A stretch of 14,612 nucleotides of DNA from Methanobacteriota archaeon (lineage in GTDB: Archaea > Thermoplasmatota > Poseidoniia > Poseidoniales > Poseidoniaceae). A program made the translations under genes and the position numbers. Positions 1 to 8,900 of the stretch are shown one piece after another. The DNA lies in contig JABGWN010000056.1 in assembly GCA_018645535.1 (NCBI GenBank), positions 1 through 14,612 of the forward strand, read 5' to 3'. A model generated the notes under the pieces. That model saw only the letters and a list, made by a program, of their open reading frames with translations, ran no database searches and was not told the DNA's origin. Each line of letters opens with the position of its first letter. The stretch's first letter is position 1.

Positions 1-51
1 GAATATCACCGACTCTTTGAAATAGGGGAGGTTTGTCGCAAGAGACGCTAA
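1..51 (+). CDS. Possible 3' end of an upstream gene (partial)
   Basis: Frame 1 is open from the window edge to a TAA at 49-51 and would give the C-terminal residues EYHRLFEIGEVCRKRR. The other two forward frames close earlier (TGA at 18-20, TAG at 23-25). The stop overlaps the AAGGAG ribosome binding site of the next gene, the compact arrangement usual inside an archaeal operon. Sixteen open codons can easily occur by chance and I do not recognise the peptide, so this is a weak call. If real, it would be the gene preceding EF-1A in a translation operon. Confidence 0.25.
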   Translation, partial: EYHRLFEIGEVCRKRR

Positions 52-55
52 GGAG
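50..55 (+). promoter_or_regulatory. Shine-Dalgarno of the EF-1A gene
   Basis: AAGGAG lies 8 nt upstream of the ATG at 64. It fixes that start codon and suggests translation from a leadered, probably polycistronic mRNA. Confidence 0.6.
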
Positions 56-63
56 CAATTATT

Positions 64-1359
64 ATGCCAGCACAATGGGAAGATAAGAACAAGCCACATC
101 GTAACATCGTCTTCGTCGGTCACGTTGATCACGGAAAGTCGACCACTGTTGGTCGTCTTCTTCTTGACTCCGGTCACATCGAAGCACACGTTATCGAGAA
201 GAACGAAAAACTCGCCGCTGAGCAAGGTAAGGCCGGATTCGGACTTGCGTATGTTATGGACGGTCTAAAGGAAGAGCGAGAACGTGGAATCACCATCGAC
301 GTCGCTCACAAGGAGTTTTTCACTCCTAAGTACTACTGGACTATCATTGATGCACCTGGTCACCGTGATTTCGTAAAGAACATGATTACTGGAGCATCCC
401 AAGCAGACACAGCAGTTCTACTCTGTGCTGCAAACGACGGTGTTAACGCACAAACCAAGGAACACGCTTTCCTCGCAAAGGTTCTTGGTGTCAAGGAACT
501 GATTGTCCACGTAAACAAGATGGACATTTCTGGTGTTGACTGGTCAGAAGACAAGTACAAGAAAGCTGTTGATGAAGTTTCACAACTTCTCAAGATGGCT
601 GGATTCGGTAGTCAACTCGACAAGATTCCAATGGTCCCTGCTTCATCTCTGCTAGGCGACAACGTTTACAAGAAGAGCGAAAACACTCCATGGTACAATG
701 GACCAACCCTCTTCGAAGCAATCGATGCTGCTGCAATGCCAAGCAAGCCTCTTGACAAGCCACTTCGACTTCCTATCCAAGATGTCTACAAGATTTCTGG
801 TATCGGAACTGTCCCAGTCGGTAAGATTGAAACAGGTACTCTGAACAGTGGAAAGACAGTTGTCTTCAACCCATCTCAGAAGTCTGCTGAAGTCAAGTCA
901 ATTGAAATGCACCACACAATCGTCACCAAGGCTGAGCCTGGTGACAACGTCGGTTTCAACGTCCGTGGCCTTGCTGCTGACGAAATCCGCCGTGGTGACG
1001 TTGCTGGATACACTGACAGCGAACCTACATTCGTTCGCCACGACGAAACCTTCGTCGGTCAAATCCAACTTATGGACATTCCAAAGGCTGTTTCCGTCGG
1101 ATACACCCCGGTTTTCCACGCACACACCGCTCAAGTTGCTATCAAGTTCCAAGACCTACTTGAAAAGACAAACAAGAATGGTAAGGAAGCAAACCCATCG
1201 TTCCTCAAGAACGGCGATGCATGTTTGATCCGTTTCCAACCAACCAAGCCTTTTGCTATCGAGCAAATGGACACCTTCCCTGAATTGTCCCGATTCGCTA
1301 TTCGTGACATGGGTAAGACTGTCGCTGCTGGTGTTTGTCTCAAGATTGAGAAGAAGTGA
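64..1359 (+). CDS. tuf: Translation elongation factor EF-1A (aEF-1A/EF-Tu)
   Basis: This GTPase delivers aminoacyl-tRNA to the ribosomal A site in the cytoplasm. The 431 residues match the usual archaeal length. The G-domain motifs are intact: P-loop GHVDHGKS at residues 19-26, the switch I effector stretch containing ERGITID, DAPGH at 96-100 and NKMD at 151-154. They are followed by the two beta-barrel domains (roughly 230-325 and 330-431), with the conserved VPVGKIETG near the start of domain 2. The archaeal/eukaryotic type is clear from the N-terminal layout KPHRNIVFVGHVDHGKST. The start is supported by AAGGAG 8 nt upstream. The gene for uS10 follows after 40 nt in the same direction, a pairing common in archaea. 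Codon use is strongly biased (for example cgt/cga, aag, gac/aac), as expected for a highly expressed gene. Identification is secure. Confidence 0.98.
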   Translation: MPAQWEDKNKPHRNIVFVGHVDHGKSTTVGRLLLDSGHIEAHVIEKNEKLAAEQGKAGFGLAYVMDGLKEERERGITIDVAHKEFFTPKYYWTIIDAPGHRDFVKNMITGASQADTAVLLCAANDGVNAQTKEHAFLAKVLGVKELIVHVNKMDISGVDWSEDKYKKAVDEVSQLLKMAGFGSQLDKIPMVPASSLLGDNVYKKSENTPWYNGPTLFEAIDAAAMPSKPLDKPLRLPIQDVYKISGIGTVPVGKIETGTLNSGKTVVFNPSQKSAEVKSIEMHHTIVTKAEPGDNVGFNVRGLAADEIRRGDVAGYTDSEPTFVRHDETFVGQIQLMDIPKAVSVGYTPVFHAHTAQVAIKFQDLLEKTNKNGKEANPSFLKNGDACLIRFQPTKPFAIEQMDTFPELSRFAIRDMGKTVAAGVCLKIEKK

Positions 1360-1399
1360 GTTCCAATACTCAATGAAACTTGAACAGGATGTATGAATT

Positions 1400-1729
1400 A
1401 TGGCAGCCGTTACAGTCATCAAACTAACCGGAAACAACCACTCCGATATTGATCGTGTAGCAAGTCACATTCGTGCAATCTGCGATCAAAGCGATACCAA
1501 GCTTCGAGGTCCAATTCCTCTACCAACACGCCGTCTGGTCGTTCCTGTCCGACGTGCACCTGATGGTGAAGGAAGCGAAACCTACGATCATTGGGAACTA
1601 CGTGTTCACAAGCGATTGTTGGAAATGCACATCAACTCCGGAAAGGATGAAACCTCTCTGCGACAAGTCGCAAAGATTGACATTCCTGACTCAGTAACCA
1701 TCGAGTTATCGATGCGCACTGTCAACTGA
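1400..1729 (+). CDS. rps10: 30S ribosomal protein uS10 (S10p)
   Basis: This is a structural protein of the small ribosomal subunit head, and it binds 16S rRNA. The 109-residue product carries the family signature: a beta strand and helix at the N terminus (residues 3-28), the loop region KLRGPIPLPTRR around 34-45 that extends into the ribosome, and the C-terminal strands including HWELRVHKRLLEMH. The length is close to the archaeal norm of about 100-110. The ATG at 1400 is preceded by AGGAT at about 1386-1390. A second ATG at 1393 is out of frame. The gene sits 40 nt downstream of EF-1A and is most likely cotranscribed with it. The downstream neighbour is convergent, so the operon probably ends here. 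I saw no strong terminator; only weak short stems lie in 1735-1840. Confidence 0.97.
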   Translation: MAAVTVIKLTGNNHSDIDRVASHIRAICDQSDTKLRGPIPLPTRRLVVPVRRAPDGEGSETYDHWELRVHKRLLEMHINSGKDETSLRQVAKIDIPDSVTIELSMRTVN

Positions 1730-1843
1730 AGTGAAGCGTTTCTCTGAAACCTTGTTCTAATCTAAACAGGCTCTGCCTTATCGAATCTACAAGGAGCTTT
1801 GCTCAAACAGATTCTGCTTTCTATCATCTTCAAGATGTTTCGT

Positions 1844-2845
1844 TCACAATGGTGCAGCTTCTGCAGCACCTGAATCGATGAGCCACTGAGCCATACCGGT
1901 CTCTAAATTGTGAACATCTCCTGCTTGGAGCATCAACTCAGATCCGTCTGTCGTTGCTATTGCTTCATCGAATGAAGTAAGGATTCGTATTCGAATAAGA
2001 GGAGTCGTCTCGACTACCTTTTCTTCTTCCTTTGGAGGAGTATCATCCATCCAATCATCAGTGATTACCGATGTTGCTGATGGGGCGAGTTCCATGGCTG
2101 CACCGTGACGCCCCTCGCTCGATGGTGCTTGGGGAAGTGGTGCAGGTGGAGTTAGATCTTCTTCGTCTCGTTCAGGCATTGGTACCTGTTCCATTGAATC
2201 CCATTCCAATGCTGCAATACGGTCCTCTTCATCGATATCGATTGTATCGACTGGTTCTGGTCGTTGATCTTCAAAGACCAAGTCCGGTGGTGCTTGATTC
2301 GTAATCGGTTTTTCAGTAAAGTCACCTAATTGCATCGTCCCTGGCTTGTGGGTCTGTGCTGCAAAATCCATTTCTCCACGAAGCCCGTCTTGCATTTCTT
2401 GCCATCCGATGGTTTTCTTGAATCGATCCATTTCGGTTTGGATTGCAGTATACAACTGACGTTCTGCACCATCTGTCTTTTGCCAATCCAATGGCGGTAG
2501 AACAGTTGCATTGTCGGTTGCACTGGTTGCCATCCGCAGCGATTGCGATGCAGCATGCTGCATCATTGCAACCAATCGGCGACGAGCTAATTCTGATGCG
2601 ATATGTCGGACATTTGCTTGACGCTTCTGTTCGTTCTGCACACGCAAATCAGCGCCATGCTTACGAATCATATTGTGAATCTGAACATCGAGTGTTGTTA
2701 GCAATCGCTTGACCATTTCCCAGAAGTCCTTACGAGGCAGGTGAACGGGAACATGACGATTGGTTTGTTGCCGATAGGTGGCGAACAACTGCTCCTGAAT
2801 CTCACGGGCTTGAAGGTCCGTAAGCATGGTGTCGCTCGACATCAT
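1844..2845 (-). CDS. Archaeal GINS subunit, Gins51/Gins15-like
   Basis: This is a probable subunit of the GINS complex, which joins Cdc45/RecJ-like protein and MCM in the archaeal replicative helicase. The 333 residues fall into three parts. Residues ~1-165 are helical, with the A-domain pattern HLPRKDFWEMVKRLL, then a basic ELARRRLVAMM helix, then ERQLYTAIQTEMDRF. Residues ~170-278 are an acidic, proline-rich linker of low complexity. Residues ~280-333 form a small beta domain, with IRIRILTSFDEAI, then LQAGDVHNL, then WLIDSGAAE, closely resembling the GINS B domain. A domain first and B domain last is the Gins51 order. The linker makes it much longer than usual archaeal Gins51 proteins (roughly 180-200 residues). 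The start is ATG at 2845; an ATG lies directly after it and another follows at codon 7. The gene is convergent to the uS10 operon and divergent from the giant surface protein. The family call rests on pattern only, without a database search. Confidence 0.68.
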   Translation of the reverse strand: MMSSDTMLTDLQAREIQEQLFATYRQQTNRHVPVHLPRKDFWEMVKRLLTTLDVQIHNMIRKHGADLRVQNEQKRQANVRHIASELARRRLVAMMQHAASQSLRMATSATDNATVLPPLDWQKTDGAERQLYTAIQTEMDRFKKTIGWQEMQDGLRGEMDFAAQTHKPGTMQLGDFTEKPITNQAPPDLVFEDQRPEPVDTIDIDEEDRIAALEWDSMEQVPMPERDEEDLTPPAPLPQAPSSEGRHGAAMELAPSATSVITDDWMDDTPPKEEEKVVETTPLIRIRILTSFDEAIATTDGSELMLQAGDVHNLETGMAQWLIDSGAAEAAPL

Positions 2846-2886
2846 CCATGCCTTACTCTTAGGGTCTTTGAACTCTCTTGCGCGGT

Positions 2887-2893
2887 CTTAAAC
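2887..2893 (+). promoter_or_regulatory. Weak TATA-like element before the giant surface-protein gene
   Basis: CTTAAAC is the only AT-rich, TATA-like stretch I see in the 100-nt divergent spacer. With archaeal spacing it would place transcription initiation near 2913-2920, just before the hairpin at 2922-2944. That would leave a leader of about 30 nt consisting mostly of the hairpin. It is a poor match to the consensus and this is inference. Confidence 0.22.
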
Positions 2894-2921
2894 AGAACAG
2901 ACGAGGCTTCATACCAAATGC

Positions 2922-2944
2922 CTCACCTTGCGAAGCAAGGTGAG
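2922..2944 (+). promoter_or_regulatory. Perfect hairpin burying the Shine-Dalgarno of the giant surface-protein gene
   Basis: The left arm CTCACCTTGC (2922-2931) and right arm GCAAGGTGAG (2935-2944) are exact reverse complements, with a GAA loop at 2932-2934. The right arm contains AGGTGA (2938-2943), the archaeal Shine-Dalgarno, 5 nt before the ATG at 2949. In RNA the ribosome binding site would be fully paired. The tip reads GCGAAGC, a sequence known to form an exceptionally stable mini-hairpin in DNA. It could be a translational control element or a dyad operator for a dimeric regulator. The structure is seen directly; the function is inferred. Confidence 0.6.
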
Positions 2945-2948
2945 ATGG

Positions 2949-5900
2949 ATGAACATGCCCTCAAATCAGTACAAAGCAGTGCTTCTGGTAGCACTCATGG
3001 TACTTGTTGGGCCTTCAACTCTTGTAAAGGGTGCGCCTACAACGGCATCATCTGGTGTTGTTATCTTAGCCCCCACACCTGGCAATGAGTCGGTCCTTGC
3101 CAACATTTCATCCATCGTTCAGGTACCTGCAAATCACTCGATAACCAGTGGTGCTATGTCGATTCAGACTGAATGGACTCCTGTTGCAGATGGTGGTTCC
3201 TATTATGGTACAGGTTACGGTAGGGGGTGGTTGAATGGAACCTTTGACAACACTTCTTCGCTCGCTCAAGGAGGTAAATTGTCTCTTTCTACAGACACAT
3301 CATTAGGTTCACTAACGGATTTTGAAACCACGACTAGGGTTCCAACAGGTTGGCTTGGAATGGGACCGGATGGATCTGATTGGACGGTTGTCAATGTGAC
3401 AACGCTTCAGGGTCAAGAGCAGCCAACCAATGCCAGTAACGGTGTGGACTCTCTTTCCTTTGGTGCAGATTTAAGTCTTACAGCGAACATGACTTCTTGT
3501 ATTCTGTCTCCACGTTATTCAACACCTGAAGTGGTTCGAAATCTTTCACTTTCCTTTGATCATTGGCGTTCATTTACATCAAATGACGCCCTTTGGGTCG
3601 AGTATACTTTCAATGATGTGGAAGCATGGAATCAGTTGATTCCAACAGATGGTTACAATGCCACAGTAACCTCTTCACATCCTGCTTCTGTCCAATCCTA
3701 TTCATCTGTTTGGAGTGGTTCTTCACTCCAATGGGATTCAGTCCATTTCCAATTAGACAATCTTGCTAACATCAGTTCATCTCAATCCATGCGCTTCAGA
3801 ATGTGTGCCGATATGAGTGGCGATCTCTCTCAACGAGGTGGTTGGTTTATTGATAATTTGACATGGTATAATCAAGGTGATGAACCGGGCACATGGTTCC
3901 ATGGGAACTTGAACGGCGACTATGCTCCAAACGCAGATGGGACACTCATCATGCCAGTTGATTTCAGTGGACTTGCTTCGCCAATTGAACTTGAAATCCG
4001 CTCGAATTGGGATATTGAAGGCGGTTCTAACGATGGCATGACCATCTGGTACTCACTCGACAATGGGACTTCTTGGGTACTCTTGACGCCCCTCCCAGGC
4101 CTACCAGGCAATGGTGTGGCCTATCAAGGCCAATTCTATGTCGATGAGTCCTTTGGATGGCTACCAATGTTCTATCCAGTATCGAATACAGTATCCAATC
4201 ATAGCAATGCTTCGTATGGATTGTTGAAGTTCAATGTTCAGACAGATGCTATTGTCAATCATGGTGGTTCTGCTCCAGCTTCGGGCTGGGAAGGAATCAT
4301 GATTGATGATGTAACGCTCCATTCAGGTGCGAATACGGCAACTCCAATCAAGCGTGTATTGAATAATTTCACCAACATTCCCGATTACACGAATGGTTCA
4401 ATCGATGGATGGCTCGACAATGTAACTGCTCCAAATCAATGGCAATGGGTTTCCACCATGGGCGTAAATGGTCCAAGAATGGCCTTTGACTCATTCGAAG
4501 ATGCACATGACGCGCCTGCAGGATGGGCTATTGAGAACATTCGCGGAGAAGGATGGTCGCTTGGTTCTGTGAATAACTCCTCTGGAAATGGTCCGAGTGG
4601 ATGGCATTCAGGGCAAGCTGGTGCTGGAATCAAACTCGATGGACAGTATAGTGCGAATTCGTATGCACATCTCATCTCACCAGAGTATTACTTGCCAACA
4701 AATGCCACATCACAGCTCACATTCCGACACTGGGTTTGCACAGAAGCTGCGTGGGATGGTGGTGCAGTCTCTCTTTCAACTGATGGTGGATTGAATTGGT
4801 GGTATTTACCAGCAGATCCTGGCGGCTTTCACGATCGCATCTCAACAGTCAACAGCAATTCGCCATTCTATGGAGAAGGCCTTCTGGACGGGTCGCGTGT
4901 AACTGGAGGTTGTCATGGCGTTGTACGAGGCTTTGAGCTGAAAACTTCGGACATCACGAATCTCTCAGGCGAATCAGTCCGGCTTCGCTTCTCCTTCTTC
5001 TCTGATGAATTTGTTGAACGTGATGGATGGTATATCGATGATGCAGGTATCGAAATTTCATTGTTTGAGAACGAAGGGGAATGGGTTTCCGAACCATTCA
5101 CTCCAAATCCAGTATATGGCTATGGGGTGCTAGATGCGAGTGCAATTCAGCCTCAAAACACAACACTCCGGTTTAGTATCATGGATATGAATGGAGACAT
5201 CATTCCTCAATATGAGCGAATAACAGCACCGACACAAATTCTCCTCAATCCAGAAGAGTATTCTTCGGTGCGCATTGTCGTTCACATGTCAACCACAGAC
5301 ATTCTGGTAACGCCGACGGTTGAACGCGTCGGACTTGGGCTCAAGCAAACATTTGGGGCTTATCAGGTACAAACCAATTCGCTGAGATCATTTAACAACA
5401 ATCTGACTGTTGATTCAAATGGATATCTTTCGACACCTGCGTCTGATGTCATAATCAATTCATTTTACCCACAATGCTTCTGGGATGAAGTCATTGTTAC
5501 GCATCGAGGAAACAATGTGTCAGTACCTACTGGAACGTATTTCCTTCCATACAATAGTTATGCGTTGGAATCAAGCTCTTACATTTCACAACCTATGCCA
5601 ACGACAACAACATCCTATTCGAGAGTGTATCCATACGGGGAGTCTTTGTTAGAGATCACCGAATTAAATTTCACATTATTCATCATCATGGGTGATTACT
5701 TCCTAGATTCAACCATTCAACCAATTTGTAAAACAGGGATTGATGATTTACAGATTAGAATTGGGAACAACGCAGTTGAAGGCTTCCCCTATCCACTCAG
5801 TGGCAACGATACGGGCCTGAGTGAACGGACGAAGTTCCATTCAGTAGAAAACGATTCATTCATCTCCTACGCAAACGAACATGGTGATCTCGAATGGGAA

Positions 5901-8900
5901 TCAAAGGCGTCCGTAGTGTACGATTTAGGCTATCTTGGGTACGGCCCAAATCCATCCAATATGCCTCAAATTTCTGGGAGCATAAAAGCCAATTTTATGG
6001 ACCAATTTGTTTTGAAAATTCAGACTGGCCAAAACGCTACAAATGTTACTCTGAGTAATTTCGATTATAATGGATACCAAATCTATTCAGTTCTCGCATC
6101 AGTACCAGCAAACACAACCCAATATGTGCATGTTACAAGCCCAGGGATAACATTCAATTCAACACATCCGAATACCTTTGGAATGAATTACCAGACATAT
6201 TGGGATTGGGGGCGTATCTCAATGTACTTGCATACAGATCAAGATACAAATCTAACAGCTCATTCCTTGCGTTCCTCTTCATCCCGTTCAACTTTTGGCG
6301 CCATTTATTATACGGATTCACTTCTCAATTCAGTTCTTAATGCCTCAAGTACGAATGATTCGAATTCGATGAGCAACATACCTCTATCGGTTGAAACTGG
6401 AAAAGGAGGTGTGAAATTTAATTTTACGATCTTTTCTGAACCAGTTCTCATAGATACCATCGTCGATGCTCCTGCTTCTCGTTGGTTGCCGGGAACGCTT
6501 CGTGAAGTGACGACACATCACATACGTACTGATCCAACTGGTTCAATCACAGAAATACCTGCATTGGAACGGATCAATATCTCAATGGGGCCATCCACAT
6601 CTCAAAGCGATGTGCGGATTACAGCAGAATTAGATCGATTGGGTACAACACCACGATTTATCCAAACATCAGGAGCGGGCATTGCTACGCTTCATCCTTC
6701 CTCAAACGCTTTATGCACACAAAGTGAATGTACAGTGACATGGGTCTTTGAGAGTACGTGGTTAAACGATGACATCGATGATGTCCATTGGATGGCATAT
6801 GCAATCGATGAGACTGGATTGAAAACAGGTCCTGCTATTTGGGCTGAAAATACAGCATACAACGATGTCGAAAACGACCTCGAGGCGTTCAATGTTCTTG
6901 CATTTGATGATGAAGGACGTGCACTCCATGATTGGACACAGCCGTTGTGGCCATTGCATGTTAATTCAGATACGGAGATGACGGTCTCAGGACGCGTCCG
7001 TTTCGAAGGCGTAGCGGAGAGATGGGTTGGTGATGGTGAAGCTCAAGTTTCAATCGAAGTCCGTGCAATCCCTCCAAAAAACATCAGTGGAGGCTTGGAC
7101 GAATGGCCTGGAGAACCAATTGAATGGGCCCTTAGCAATACCTCCGAAGTTGACCAATACGGTCGTTTTTCCATTTCACTAACCATTCCCGACGCAGATG
7201 AACTTGTCAGTGGTACGCTGTTGGAAGTACGCACCATCATCACGCGATGTGGTCCAGTAGGCAATCAAGCCAATACAGCCTTCGATAAGACTGCTGAATC
7301 AACATCGTTTGAGGTCTTGTATGATGAAACACCTCCTGACCTCATCTCGGTTCAAATTCTCGATCAAAGTGGGTTACAGCCCGCAGACGGGCATATTTGG
7401 ATGCCAGATAGACCAATTCCTCTTCGATTATTGATTCAAGATGGCGATGGCTTAGAGACGCCTCTCACAATTCATACATGGTCTGAAGACAGGGATGATG
7501 CGAATGGAAATGGACTGATGGAAGAAGTGGAATATCAATCCTTTACAGCAAACATCAATCGAGGTGCATTGGAAGTAGAAGTCGATTTACCACTTCTTCA
7601 AACGAGTGATGTTCTTCCTCCAGGGTACGTTGAAGGGCGATTAAGCGTCGTAGTTTTAGGTTCTGATTTGGCTGGAAATGCATTACAAGGCGGTGGGACA
7701 TATGGTGAAGAAACGGATGCAGCAACCATCTATGTTCAACCATGGCAGCCAACACTTTTGGATTGGGATTCTCTCAATATCGATACCATTGATGGGCATT
7801 TGTTCCCTGGTCAAACACATCATGTCTCGTTCGACCTCATCGATGGAAATGGCCTTTCAAGTCTTGACTCAATTACACTTGGCCTCTTGGATTCTCAACA
7901 AGATGATTGTTGGATTGAATACGCTCCACGATTTAACACAACAACAGGAGACGTCACATGCTTCACAGTTCCTCCAACAGTTACTGCCCAGAAAGATTAT
8001 CTTAGTTCACGATGGACATTAACAGTCTCATTCCAAATGCGATGGGATGCTATGAATGACATGAATGATCAACAATTCACACCTTCTATCGTTGTACTTG
8101 ATGAGAATCAAGATGTTGGTTTAGGCGCGTCCTATCTTTCAGATATAAGTTGGAAAACCCATACACGCTTGTCGCTTGTCATTGATGATGTTTCAGATCG
8201 AGTTGCTCCATTCGGTGTGTTTGAAGACGATACATTGACGATGCATCTCGATGACTTCGCAGATATTGCTGTTATCGTTGTTCACGAAGATACATTGGAA
8301 CCAGCGCTCCATATCCCATTTGATAGCAAGGTTGCTTGGACGGTGTTTTACAATGCTGACACCACCTTCTCAACGCAGTCAACAATCGATACAACTGGCT
8401 TGAGCAGCCTTCGTCTTGTGTTGAATTGGATGACCATCCCAAACGGTGTAGCAACACTCAATATTGACCTAACAGGCAGTGTGTTTAATTTCTCATCACC
8501 TCTCAGCATTCAACTGCAAATCGATGAACAATCACCAACGATGACACTTGAGCCTGGAACGTTCAATGACTTGGATTCGAATGACCTAAACGATGTTCCA
8601 ATTACCATCAATGTCAGAGATGATTTCGGTGTATCTGAGAACGGTGCAATGATTCACTGGTGCTATGTACGGGCTGGAAAGATTGTCGAAGGATCGACAG
8701 GTGAGAAGTCCTTGGATTCCCTTGGTACGACTGGAGACATAACATCGTTTCAAACAATTCTCGATGTTGAGCAAACAGGGGTATTATTCGAGAAGAGTGA
8801 TAGACTCAGCGTATGGTTCTCACATCAAGATCGATCAGGAAATGCGATGGTCGGTGAAGCAACTGAGTTCAGTCCACTGGAAGTCTATGTTGTTTGGATG

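Noticed and set aside
1735..1837. Short stems after uS10 (GTTTC/GAAAC at 1738-1750; CATC/GATG at 1825-1837) as terminators
   Set aside because: Stems of only 4-5 bp without a real poly-T run; archaeal termination depends mainly on T-tracts, so I cannot support them.
2928..2948. TTG at 2928 as the start of the giant surface protein
   Set aside because: It lies inside the hairpin stem, has no ribosome binding site, and would put RSKVRW-type residues before a normal signal peptide. ATG 2949 (or 2955) follows a GGTGA site.
2741..3088. 115-codon forward reading frame between the GINS and surface-protein genes
   Set aside because: It is antisense to the 5' end of the GINS gene and out of frame with the surface-protein gene; no ribosome binding site or recognisable sequence.
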